Assembly (NCBI GenBank): GCA_002394125.1
Contig: DGSY01000062.1
Coordinates: 1-22,790 of the forward strand
Reading direction: 5' to 3'
Length of the DNA stretch: 22,790 nt
DNA from: Ruminococcus sp. UBA4350
Lineage (GTDB): Bacteria > Bacillota > Clostridia > Oscillospirales > Ruminococcaceae
Positions 5,566 to 13,781 of this stretch are shown here, one piece after another. How positions within the stretch are numbered: the first letter of the stretch is position 1; the number at the start of each line of letters is the position of its first letter. Below the pieces are notes generated by a model that ran no database searches, was not told where the DNA came from, and saw only the letters and a program-made list of their open reading frames with translations. Position numbers and translations under genes: made by a program.

Positions 5566-7986
5566 TTACAGATGCTGTTCCGTGCGCACGGTCATCCGTC
5601 GGGCGGCAGCCGTCCATGTCATCGGCTCATCGCGATAGGCGCGCGGCATCGAATAAAGCCCCTGTCCGACCGGCACGAGCGCCGCGAGCTGCAAGCCGTT
5701 ATCGCGCAGCTCCTTTTCAATACTGCGGCGGCTCCAGAACACATCATAAATATGATATTTGCCCCAGCCGTTCCGGATGCGGTGCGGGATCTCGAAGCGG
5801 ACATTCGGCACATCAAACAGCAGAACGCCGTTTTCACCGATCAGATCGCGCAGCTTTTTCCAGAGCTTCTGCCGCACGGCATAATCATAATGCCGGATGA
5901 ACCGGAAGATCGTCACGGCGTCATAGCAGCCGGGAATCTCGTCGCTGAGAATGTCAAGCTGTTCGAGCGAGACCTTGCCGCTGCCGAAGCGCTCCCGCAG
6001 ACTGCGCAGCATGGCCGGTGACGCATCGCAGGCAGTGCAGCTTCCGAATTGCAGCTGCTCCTGTAAGATCCGTCCGGTGCCGCTTGCGAGATCCAGCAAA
6101 TTTGCATCGTGCCGCCCCTGCAAATAATGATTCAGCAGGACGGAAACGCTCTGCCGCTCCATGAGATCGAAGCAGTTCTGCGGATAGGCCGAGAACCGCT
6201 CATCCATATATTCCTCCGCAACATCCTGCCGCTGATAATAGGCACGGAGCGCCGCCGCGCCGCGGACAAGATGCCGGTTTTCCAGCTTGAGCTGGCGATC
6301 CCATTCATAGAGCGTCACGACGCCCTCCGGCACGGCCTCCGCAATGCAGCTTTCCGCATACTGCACGAAATCCCGGCCGGAGACCAGCTCACGCAGCCGC
6401 TCCGTGCGCCAGCCCGCCTGCATATCCGCATAGCAATCCGGCAGCTTTCGCAGCGCCGCAGTCAGCGCCGGTGCATCGCAGCCCGATGCCGTGATGCCGA
6501 TGCCGCACTGCGCGATCAGCTCCGAGATGCCCGCTGCCGGTGTCGCGACTGCCGGAATGCCGGTCAGCATTCCCTCCAGCGCGGACATGGCACAGGCGTG
6601 ATTGTAATTCTCATCCGCAAAGGGAATCAGCACGCAGTCGATCTCGCTGTAAAATGCTGCCATATCGCTCCGGCCGATCCGTATCTCACAGTTCGGCGCA
6701 TTGGTCAGATCATCCGGCACCGGAACGGCATCCGCATCGCGCCAGAGCACCAGAAAATGCAGATCCGGATTCGTGCGGACGACCTCGCAGAGCGCCGGGA
6801 TCCCCCGCGAATCGGACTGCTCCGGCCCCATTGGTGAGGACGCGAAGCCGACCGTGATATGCTGCGGATCAAAGACGCGCGGTCTGCGCGAGAGCTGCGG
6901 CTTTTGCAGGTCGATATAGGGATACATGACCGCCGGTCTGCGGAAGCCGTGATGCTCCATGATATCAGCGGCGTGCTGCGAGGCCGTGCAGTAATGCTGT
7001 ACGCCGAGATCGCAGAGATGCAGAAGCTCCTGCATTTTGCTGCCGCCGAGCGCCTGTGCGGGATTCTGTCCGCTGAGCCGCAGAACCGCATTGCGCAGCA
7101 GCATACAATTCTCGCCCGCCGTGAGGATCGCGGTCGTGCTTTCGCAGAAGATCAGCAGCGCCGGATCGTACTGCGTCATCCAGTCGGACAGACGGTCTTC
7201 GGGGATATAATGCACATCGCCGCGTCTGGCGGGCTCGGTGCCGGCCGGCTCGATCGACACGATGCAGACGGGATAGCGGCTCGCCTTCCGCAGAAGCAGA
7301 TAGAGATCCCAGATCTCATTGCGGATCGCCTCCATGCCCTCTGCCGCGCCAAACTGATTGCAGACCAGCGCGATCGGCTTGCAGGCGGCGGGATCGCTCA
7401 GCGTCGCGACCGATTCCGCCAGCAGCTTTTTGTATTCCTTTCCGAGCTCGGAGAGCGCCTGCTCGGTCTCGGTGCCGCCCGCAGCATTCTGCACGGCGCG
7501 GAACGACGAAAACAGCGCATCCGTTCCGATGACCGGCAGCTTCATCAGCGGCAGCGCATGGATACCGGCATCCGCACGGCTCTCCGGCGCGGCAATGCTG
7601 AGGCTCCGGTCAACCGTGTCCGCGGCAGCGCGGAGTGCGGCCTTCTGCTCGGTCTGCACCGCCGCAACAGCACGGCGCTGTTCCTCGCGCAGCAGCTGCT
7701 GTGTTTCGCGGGCAGTCGCCTTGATCTGCTCTGCTGCATCGGTGCGGAGCTGCATCAGCTCCTCGCGCAGCGCCGCAGCCTGTGCCTGCAAATCGGCGAT
7801 CGCATCGGCAGCGGCGAGATTGAAGTCATTCTGCGCCTGACCGATCGGCTCGATATACCAGTATGTCAGCTTGCGGCCGAGCCGCTTCATCAGCTTCCAG
7901 CTGCCCTCCGGATAGGGCTCGACGCGGAAGGATTCCGACAGGTCATAGACCGCATCGACATACTGATCTTCGTCTTTCTGCTTCAT
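5566..7986 (-). CDS. Coiled-coil / glycosyltransferase / SAM-methyltransferase fusion, candidate chain-terminating enzyme
   Basis: 806 residues. The ATG at 7986 is preferred because AAAGGA lies 8 nt upstream; an ATG three codons earlier touches the Shine-Dalgarno. Residues ~40-50 (YWYIEPIGQ) precede a long, almost unbroken heptad-like helix (~55-125, rich in A, L, E, Q, R), a likely coiled coil. Residues ~200-550 resemble a GT-B glycosyltransferase: a Rossmann-like half beginning KPIALVCNQFG, then FAS and CVLIPFADEN, and an EGMLTGIPAVATPAAG segment (471-486) like the donor-binding helix of GT4 enzymes. Residues ~585-800 form a class I methyltransferase with motif I LLDLASGTGR (630-639) and LLFDVPN near 722. 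It is the last gene of the operon, 22 nt after wzt. By analogy with WbdD and WsaE it may add and methylate the last sugar, with the coiled coil acting as a length ruler. No WbdD-type kinase domain is visible. Confidence 0.72.
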   Translation of the reverse strand: MKQKDEDQYVDAVYDLSESFRVEPYPEGSWKLMKRLGRKLTYWYIEPIGQAQNDFNLAAADAIADLQAQAAALREELMQLRTDAAEQIKATARETQQLLREEQRRAVAAVQTEQKAALRAAADTVDRSLSIAAPESRADAGIHALPLMKLPVIGTDALFSSFRAVQNAAGGTETEQALSELGKEYKKLLAESVATLSDPAACKPIALVCNQFGAAEGMEAIRNEIWDLYLLLRKASRYPVCIVSIEPAGTEPARRGDVHYIPEDRLSDWMTQYDPALLIFCESTTAILTAGENCMLLRNAVLRLSGQNPAQALGGSKMQELLHLCDLGVQHYCTASQHAADIMEHHGFRRPAVMYPYIDLQKPQLSRRPRVFDPQHITVGFASSPMGPEQSDSRGIPALCEVVRTNPDLHFLVLWRDADAVPVPDDLTNAPNCEIRIGRSDMAAFYSEIDCVLIPFADENYNHACAMSALEGMLTGIPAVATPAAGISELIAQCGIGITASGCDAPALTAALRKLPDCYADMQAGWRTERLRELVSGRDFVQYAESCIAEAVPEGVVTLYEWDRQLKLENRHLVRGAAALRAYYQRQDVAEEYMDERFSAYPQNCFDLMERQSVSVLLNHYLQGRHDANLLDLASGTGRILQEQLQFGSCTACDASPAMLRSLRERFGSGKVSLEQLDILSDEIPGCYDAVTIFRFIRHYDYAVRQKLWKKLRDLIGENGVLLFDVPNVRFEIPHRIRNGWGKYHIYDVFWSRRSIEKELRDNGLQLAALVPVGQGLYSMPRAYRDEPMTWTAAARRMTVRTEQHL

Positions 7987-8008
7987 TTTTTTCATCCTTT
8001 CTGTGCCC

Positions 8009-9205
8009 TCACAGGAATTCCCATTCATGCGGCTGCCGCGCAATGCCGGTCTCGTCGATCGGGTCATAGACCGTGAACCGCACGGCCTGTGCCGCATAAT
8101 CATACGCAAACATATCCATGCGCCGCAGTCCGACATCGAACCAGTAGGTTCCCGCGACGAGCTGCATCGCAGAAAACCGGCAGCGGATCACGCCCTTTTC
8201 CCTGAGCGTGACCGGTTTCAGCCGTTCGCGCTGTGTATTCGTTCCGTAGCAGAGCGCATTGTCGGCGCGGTAGAGCGCAAGCCCGATCAGTGCCTCCGCA
8301 GCGCGTTCCGGATCGGCCTCGTATTCCATTTGCAGAATGACCGGCTCGCCGGTGCGCAGCGCGGTGATCTCCTCGTCCTGTTCATTCCGCAGGGTGATGC
8401 GCGTCCATTTTGCGGGCGAATCTGCGGGGATTTCCGGCTGCGCAGTCTTCGGCTTTGCAGCAGCACTGAGCTGCTGCCGCTTGCCCATTTCCTCGAGATA
8501 GAGCGGATGCACGGTATTCGGTGCGCCGTCCATGCGGATCCTGCCGCCGTCGAGCCAGATCGTCCGGTCGCAGATGCGTTCGAGCTGCGCCATGCTGTGC
8601 GAAACGATGACAATGGTCACGCCCTCCGCCTTGATCTCCATGAGCCGCTCAAAGCATTTTGCCTGAAATGCCGCATCGCCGACCGCGAGGATCTCGTCGA
8701 TCAGCAGGATATCCGCGCCGACATGGATCGCGACCGAAAACGCAAGGCGCATATACATTCCGGAGGAATATGTCCGGACGGGATTGTCGATGAATTCCTC
8801 CAGCTCGGAGAATGCGATGATCGCATCAAGGCGCTCGGTGATCTCCTGATGCGTCAGCCCGAAGATCGCGGCATTTGTGTAGATATTCTCCCGGCCGGTC
8901 ATATCGGGGTGGAATCCGGCGCCCAGCTCGATCAGCGAGGACACTCTGCCGTGCATCGTGACGCTGCCGCTGTCCGGAAAGAGGATGCGGCTCATCAGCT
9001 TGAGCAGGGTGGATTTGCCGCTGCCGTTTTTGCCGATCAGCCCGATCACCTCGCCGGGGGCAGCCGTCAGCGAGATGCCGTCCAGCACGGTGCGCGTTTC
9101 GTAATGCCGGCGCTGCTTCGAGAGCAGCTTTTCCTTGAGCGAGCTGCCGCGGTCGGTGTAGAGCCGGAATGATTTTTTCAGATCGTGTATTTCGATCGCA
9201 GACAT
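8009..9205 (-). CDS. wzt: ABC transporter ATPase of polysaccharide export with C-terminal carbohydrate-recognition domain (Wzt)
   Basis: Wzt powers export of lipid-linked polysaccharide through Wzm. The ATG at 9205 has AGGAGG 5 nt upstream. The ATPase (1-240) shows Walker A GKNGSGKST (58-66), LIELGAGFHPDMTGRENIY typical of the Wzt/TagH family, signature YSSGM (146-150), Walker B LLIDE with LAVGD (167-177) and the H-loop VSHS. After a linker (KPKTAQPEIPADSP), residues ~265-398 match the Wzt C-terminal beta-sandwich (WTRITLRNEQ, YGTNTQRERL, AGTYWFDVGL). In E. coli O9a this domain recognises the methyl-phosphate cap on the finished chain. Simple Wzt or TagH-type exporters without the domain need no cap, so its presence predicts a capped polymer. 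It sits directly upstream of the methyltransferase fusion. Confidence 0.9.
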   Translation of the reverse strand: MSAIEIHDLKKSFRLYTDRGSSLKEKLLSKQRRHYETRTVLDGISLTAAPGEVIGLIGKNGSGKSTLLKLMSRILFPDSGSVTMHGRVSSLIELGAGFHPDMTGRENIYTNAAIFGLTHQEITERLDAIIAFSELEEFIDNPVRTYSSGMYMRLAFSVAIHVGADILLIDEILAVGDAAFQAKCFERLMEIKAEGVTIVIVSHSMAQLERICDRTIWLDGGRIRMDGAPNTVHPLYLEEMGKRQQLSAAAKPKTAQPEIPADSPAKWTRITLRNEQDEEITALRTGEPVILQMEYEADPERAAEALIGLALYRADNALCYGTNTQRERLKPVTLREKGVIRCRFSAMQLVAGTYWFDVGLRRMDMFAYDYAAQAVRFTVYDPIDETGIARQPHEWEFL

Positions 9206-9223
9206 GATATCCTCCTGCGGCAT

Positions 9224-10906
9224 TCAGTTCGCATTTTTCGCCGGCTCATATATAGGCCGGACAGCCGGATTATATATTTTTCCTTCCGGAAGCGTGAGAC
9301 GGTCTCCGTTCCGGACATTCTCGAATATGACCGTATTGCCGTCGGTGTCGCAGACCGTTACCTGAAACGCCTGCGGCACAAGTGTGCGGAAGATCAGCGT
9401 ATCCGCTTGCAGTGAGCTGTCCGTGACAGCCGTCAGCGTGAACGCATAATCCTCCGGCGCACGGATGCAGAGAACCGGCAGACCGGGCTGCAGATCGGAT
9501 TTCTCATGCACAAAAGAAACCGGCGTGTCGGTGTAGATCTTCAGATAATCCTCCGTGAAAGCGGTAAGCCCGTGGATGCCCTCATGATCGGGCGCATAGA
9601 GCTGCGCGGGGGCGGTGCAGTCCGGCAGGATCTCCGAGACCGCCTGATCGAAATTGCGGTAACGCAGCGAGAGCATTGCATAATGCGGCCGCCAGTGCGC
9701 ATTGACGATGCTTGCCGAGAGCGTGATGCAGAAAACGATGCCGGTCAGGAAGCCGCGCAGGAGCTTTCTGCGGCGCTTTGTCGGAGCGGTCTGCCGGAGC
9801 GCCGCCGCCGCAAGGATCAGAAATACGACAAGAAAGCAAAAGCTGTAAAAGGACGGTAGATAGCCCTCTGCGCCGCGCCGGAACCAGTCGAGATATTTCG
9901 CGCTGACAGAAATCAGCAGACAGGGCAGCGGTACGCTGAGTCCCGTGAGCAGCAGCACGCGCCGGAGCGTCTGCCCGCGCAGCCGGATCCGCGGGAGCGC
10001 CTGATAAAAGGCGGCCGAGGACAGCGCGGCGGTGATCCACGGCATCGGATGCAGCAGCAGACCGGCGGTGTCCTGCACGGTCAGCGGGGATTCCTTCGCA
10101 AGACGCATCAGCTCCGAAAGCGGGAAGGATGCGGCGGAGAATTTGCCGAGCGCATAGAGACTGAGAAACGGTTCGCGGAATGTCAGCGACAGCCCGTCAT
10201 ACGCTGTCGGGAAGATCATCTGCCAGCCGAAATAGATCACGCAGTAGCAGAGCACCGTGCAGACCTGCGGGAGAATTCCGCGCAGACGGTGCAGCGGCGT
10301 TTTTTCTGCGCTGCGCGGATTGGTCAGCGCCGCCGCGAGATACAGCAGAAGCATCGCGGCGAAGGCTTCATATATCATCACCGAGATCAGCAGGAATATG
10401 CAGCTCAGCAGCGTATTCCTGCGGCACGGTGCTTTTTGTCCGCACAGAAAATAATGGATGCCGAGCAGACAGAAGCCCAGCGCGATCTGATGACAGAATG
10501 CGTAGGCGATCAGCAGATTGTGATAGGCCGTGATGCAGGCGAATGAAATGGTCAGCACCGCCGCAAGCCCCGCGAGCTGCCGGTCAAGATGCGTTTTCAG
10601 CAGCCGCCGGCCCGCCCAGAGGTCAAAGAGCAGCGCCGAAAACTGCACCAGCTTATAGAGCCAGACCTTGTTCAGCAGGAACGGCACCGCGAGCAGCGGA
10701 TGATTCCAGAGATGCGAGATCCGTCCCGTTTTCGCGCAGATCCATGCATCCGAAAAGACGGTGCCGCGCCGCACGAGCGTATAATTCCGCAGATCGTCAT
10801 GCTGCGCGAAGATGATCGGATAGATCTGATAAAAGAGCCAGAGCGTTGCCATGCAGAATGCGATCTGCGGGAGATATCGCCGGACTTTTCTGAGAATGCG
10901 CTCCAT
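9224..10906 (-). CDS. Polytopic membrane protein, possible GT-C-type glycosyltransferase
   Basis: 560 residues; the start at 10906 has AGAGGAG 7 nt upstream and lies 1 nt after the wzm stop. About ten hydrophobic segments cover residues ~12-400 (for example IAFCMATLWLFYQIYP and LLSCIFLLISVMIYEAFAA). They are followed by a ~150-residue extracytoplasmic domain with no recognised motif. An acidic HDD (36-38) just after the first membrane segment resembles the loop-1 acidic motif of GT-C enzymes, which transfer sugars from polyprenyl-phosphate donors outside the membrane. I do not recognise the exact family. Its position between wzm and wzt suggests that it works on or with the exported glycan. 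Alternatives are a polymerase-like protein or a ligase. Confidence 0.6.
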   Translation of the reverse strand: MERILRKVRRYLPQIAFCMATLWLFYQIYPIIFAQHDDLRNYTLVRRGTVFSDAWICAKTGRISHLWNHPLLAVPFLLNKVWLYKLVQFSALLFDLWAGRRLLKTHLDRQLAGLAAVLTISFACITAYHNLLIAYAFCHQIALGFCLLGIHYFLCGQKAPCRRNTLLSCIFLLISVMIYEAFAAMLLLYLAAALTNPRSAEKTPLHRLRGILPQVCTVLCYCVIYFGWQMIFPTAYDGLSLTFREPFLSLYALGKFSAASFPLSELMRLAKESPLTVQDTAGLLLHPMPWITAALSSAAFYQALPRIRLRGQTLRRVLLLTGLSVPLPCLLISVSAKYLDWFRRGAEGYLPSFYSFCFLVVFLILAAAALRQTAPTKRRRKLLRGFLTGIVFCITLSASIVNAHWRPHYAMLSLRYRNFDQAVSEILPDCTAPAQLYAPDHEGIHGLTAFTEDYLKIYTDTPVSFVHEKSDLQPGLPVLCIRAPEDYAFTLTAVTDSSLQADTLIFRTLVPQAFQVTVCDTDGNTVIFENVRNGDRLTLPEGKIYNPAVRPIYEPAKNAN

Positions 10907-10907
10907 A

Positions 10908-11687
10908 TCACAGCTCCTCTGCAAAGCGCCGCTGGAGCCGAGAAAATGTCCATGCGCCGATCACCAGCACTGCAAGGCTCATCAGCAGCGCCCGCAGGAG
11001 CATCAGCGGCTCCGGTGCGGCCTGCTCATAGAGAATGCGGCGGTAGGAGAGCAGCAGCGGCGTGACTGGATTGAGCAGATACCAGCGCCGCCAGCCTTCC
11101 GGTACGAAATCAATGCCGTAGACGACCGGCGAAAGATACATCCACGCCATGCTGACAACGCCCATGATATGCTCCAGATCGCGGAAATAGACCGTCACGG
11201 ACGAGGTGATGAGATTCATCCCCAGCACCAGCAGGATCTGGATCGCCATGACCGGTATCAGCCACGGCAGCACCGAAAGCCGGAGGCCGTTTTCCATAAA
11301 TGCGATCACCGGCAGAACCGCGAGAAACGAAAACAGCATATTGCAGAAGCCGCTGACCGTATAGGCGAGCGGCAGAACCTCACGCGGGAAATAGATTTTT
11401 TTGATCATGTTTTTCTGATCGAGAATGAGCTTTGTGCCGGTTGTCAGCGCGGATGCAAAATAGATCCACGGGACGAGCGCCGCAAACAGATGCAGCGAAT
11501 AATGCGGGATGCCGCTTTTCAGGATCACCGAAAAGACCGCCGTATAGATCAGTAATTGCAGCAGGGGATTGAGGAATGTCCAGAGAAATCCCAGCACACT
11601 GCCCTTATAGCGCCCCTTGAGATCCTTGCGGACAAGGCTTGCGGTCATCTCGCGGTAGCTGTAAAGCTCACGCAGCTTTTGTATCAT
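10908..11687 (-). CDS. wzm: ABC-2 type permease of polysaccharide export (Wzm)
   Basis: This is the membrane half of the exporter. 259 residues, the usual Wzm length. The N-terminus contains LVRKDLKGRYKGSVLGFLWTF, the signature of Wzm/TagG/KpsM proteins (RYKxSxLGxxW), followed by ~6 membrane segments and the conserved IKKIYFPREVLP loop and SPVVYG and NPVTPLL motifs. Its start overlaps the rmd stop by 4 nt (ATGA), implying translational coupling. It works with the ATPase encoded two genes later; a membrane protein gene is inserted between the two. Confidence 0.92.
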   Translation of the reverse strand: MIQKLRELYSYREMTASLVRKDLKGRYKGSVLGFLWTFLNPLLQLLIYTAVFSVILKSGIPHYSLHLFAALVPWIYFASALTTGTKLILDQKNMIKKIYFPREVLPLAYTVSGFCNMLFSFLAVLPVIAFMENGLRLSVLPWLIPVMAIQILLVLGMNLITSSVTVYFRDLEHIMGVVSMAWMYLSPVVYGIDFVPEGWRRWYLLNPVTPLLLSYRRILYEQAAPEPLMLLRALLMSLAVLVIGAWTFSRLQRRFAEEL

Positions 11688-12637
11688 GCCCCTGCATTCT
11701 CCTTTATTGTCTGCCGCCAGTATGCGAGCGTATCGGCAATCGTCTGCCGCAGCGGGATCTGCGGCGCCCAGCCGGTATCGCGCTGCAATTTCCGGATATC
11801 CGCCGCAATGACCGGCGTATCCGCGGGACGGAGCTTCTGCGGATCGGTCTCTGTCCGGAAGGCGCAGACGGTCTGTGCGGCGATCTCATCGAGGATATCA
11901 GAGAGCGCGATCGCTCTGCCGCTGCCAACATTGTAGATCTCGCCCGGCCTGCCGTCTGTCAGCAGCAGCTCGTATGCACGGACGATATCGCGCACATCCG
12001 TGAAATCGCGCTGTACTGTGAGATTGCCCGTCCGGATGACCGGCTCCCGCAGACCGGCTTCGATCTCGGCGGCCTGTCTGCACCAGTCCGCGATGACGAA
12101 ATCCGGCCGCTGCCGGGGGCCGAAATGGTTGAATGCGCGGACACAGATCACCGGCAGACCGTAGGCGCGGAAGCAGACCTGCGCGAGCGATTCCGCAGCG
12201 AGCTTTGTCGCGGCATAGAAATTGTTCGGCTGCGGCAGGGTATCCTCCGGAACAGGGATCTGCGCCGGACGGAGCGTCCCGTAGACCTCGCCGGAGCCGA
12301 TCAGCAGGATGCGCGGCGGATCGGGCAGCTTTCGCGCAGCCTCCAGCAGATGCAGCGTGCCGCTGATATTGATATCGACGGTTTTCTGCGGCATTTTCCA
12401 CGAAAGCCCGACCGAGCTCTGCGCCGCAAGATGCAGTACCGTATCCGGCCGGACGGTCTGCATCAGCGCATCCGTTTCCGCCGCATCGCAGAGATCGAGC
12501 GTATGCACGGTACAGTTCCCGCCGGAAAACTGCTCCTGCGGCAGGATCGCCGCATGGATCTCCGCGCCGTTTCCGGCGAGCTGCGCGATCGCATAGCCGC
12601 CGACAAATCCGGCCGCTCCGGTTATCAGACAGCGCAT
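11684..12637 (-). CDS. rmd: GDP-6-deoxy-D-mannose reductase (GDP-4-keto-6-deoxymannose to GDP-D-rhamnose)
   Basis: An extended short-chain dehydrogenase of 317 residues. It shows the NAD(P) motif TGAAGFVGG (6-14), catalytic Ser near 115 in IGSGEVYG, and YAATK with Tyr141 and Lys145. The segment NHFGPRQRPDFVIADW (170-185) matches Rmd rather than GDP-L-fucose synthase or sugar epimerases, and the protein lacks features of Fcl. Rmd reduces the Gmd product to GDP-D-rhamnose. The co-location with gmd and manC makes the pathway call strong. The start has AAGGAG about 10 nt upstream, overlapping the end of the preceding glycosyltransferase region; the gene ends in a 4-nt overlap with wzm. A GDP-D-talose or similar epimeric product cannot be fully excluded. 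Confidence 0.82.
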   Translation of the reverse strand: MRCLITGAAGFVGGYAIAQLAGNGAEIHAAILPQEQFSGGNCTVHTLDLCDAAETDALMQTVRPDTVLHLAAQSSVGLSWKMPQKTVDINISGTLHLLEAARKLPDPPRILLIGSGEVYGTLRPAQIPVPEDTLPQPNNFYAATKLAAESLAQVCFRAYGLPVICVRAFNHFGPRQRPDFVIADWCRQAAEIEAGLREPVIRTGNLTVQRDFTDVRDIVRAYELLLTDGRPGEIYNVGSGRAIALSDILDEIAAQTVCAFRTETDPQKLRPADTPVIAADIRKLQRDTGWAPQIPLRQTIADTLAYWRQTIKENAGA

Positions 12638-12644
12638 GGTAGTC

Positions 12645-13781
12645 TCACTCCTTTTCCGGCAGCAAAATGCCGCGCATTTTCTTCATCACGCAGTCCAGCG
12701 AGAATTCCCGCAGGACGCGTTCTCTTGCCGCAAGGCCGTATTGTGTGCGCAGTGCGCCATCGGTCAGCAGACGCTCCATAGCGCAGGCCAGCGCATCCGC
12801 ATCGCCGGGCGGAACGGTCAGGCCGGTCTCGCCGCCGATGCTCACAAGCGGAACGCCGGTCGGCAGGGCGGTATTGACAACAGGCTTTGCATTGACCATT
12901 GCTTCGAGCTGCACGATGCCGAAGGCCTCGCTCTGCGCAACGGACGGCAGGACGAACAGATCACAGTCCGCAAACATATCGCGCAGCTCCGCCGTCATGC
13001 GCCGGCCGAGGAAGTGTACGCGCTCTGCAATGCCGAGATCCTCCGCCTGCTGCCGGAGCGCGGATTCGAGGACGCCCGTTCCGGCGATCATCAGCTCGGC
13101 ATTGGCGTGCAGCTTTGCAAATGCATCGAGCAGCACATCGGTGCCCTTGTAGTAGACCAGCCGGCCGGTGAACAGGATCTTTTTTGCCCCCTTGTCATGC
13201 AGATGCGCATCCAGCGGATGCTGATGCGGCCGCTCCTCATAGACGGCGGGATCAATGCCGTAGGGGACAACAACGCATTTTTCGCGGAACTGCGAGAGCA
13301 TCGGCGAGCTGTCGATATGCGCCTGCGTCGCCGCAACGATCACATCTGCGCGGCGCAGCAGCCATTTTGTCAGCGGGCTGCACAGCTTTCCCATGACCTT
13401 CTGCCGGACGATATCGCTGTGCCATGCGGCGATCACGCGGCCGCGGTAGCCGGAGAGCAGCAGCGCGAGATCGGCGGGCGGATAGGGAAGATGCAGCTCG
13501 ACCGCATCCGACAGCATGACCTTGCGCCGGAATTCTCCGAAATAGGAAAGCGACAGCGGACAGGACGCGATCTCCCCGAAGCTGCCCGCGTAGGTGACGG
13601 GAACGCCGTTGACGCGCTCGCGCTTCGTCAGGCCGATCCCGTCGCGGCAGCACAGCACCTTGACCTTTGCATATCTGCGCATGGCCTCTGCGGTCTGCTG
13701 CATGACGGTCTCGATCCCGCCGATATGGGGCGCATAGGCCTTGCCCGCGATCAGCAGGCGCGGACGCTCATTCTGTGCCAT
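12645..13781 (-). CDS. GT4-family glycosyltransferase (mannosyl/rhamnosyltransferase-like)
   Basis: 378 residues. The ATG at 13781 has AGGGAGA 6 nt upstream and overlaps the end of the acetyltransferase gene by 14 nt. N-terminal half: APHIGGIETVM (18-27), the acceptor-side Gly-rich loop of GT4 enzymes, and AAWHSD. C-terminal half: TGRLVYYKGTDVLLDAF (205-221) and SEAFGIVQLEAM (284-295), the E-x7-E donor-binding motif. The enzyme should be a retaining, cytoplasmic transferase using a nucleotide sugar, plausibly GDP-D-rhamnose or GDP-mannose given its neighbours. Linkage and donor are inferred only from context. Confidence 0.88.
   Translation of the reverse strand: MAQNERPRLLIAGKAYAPHIGGIETVMQQTAEAMRRYAKVKVLCCRDGIGLTKRERVNGVPVTYAGSFGEIASCPLSLSYFGEFRRKVMLSDAVELHLPYPPADLALLLSGYRGRVIAAWHSDIVRQKVMGKLCSPLTKWLLRRADVIVAATQAHIDSSPMLSQFREKCVVVPYGIDPAVYEERPHQHPLDAHLHDKGAKKILFTGRLVYYKGTDVLLDAFAKLHANAELMIAGTGVLESALRQQAEDLGIAERVHFLGRRMTAELRDMFADCDLFVLPSVAQSEAFGIVQLEAMVNAKPVVNTALPTGVPLVSIGGETGLTVPPGDADALACAMERLLTDGALRTQYGLAARERVLREFSLDCVMKKMRGILLPEKE

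Noticed and set aside
5566..7986. WbdD-type kinase domain in the terminal fusion protein
   Set aside because: No protein-kinase motifs (HxD, DFG) were seen; the middle region reads better as a GT-B glycosyltransferase.
6859..9172. Long plus-strand open frames (about 390-405 codons) opposite wzt and the fusion protein
   Set aside because: No ribosome binding site, domain or natural composition; the opposite strand encodes clear ABC ATPase and methyltransferase motifs.
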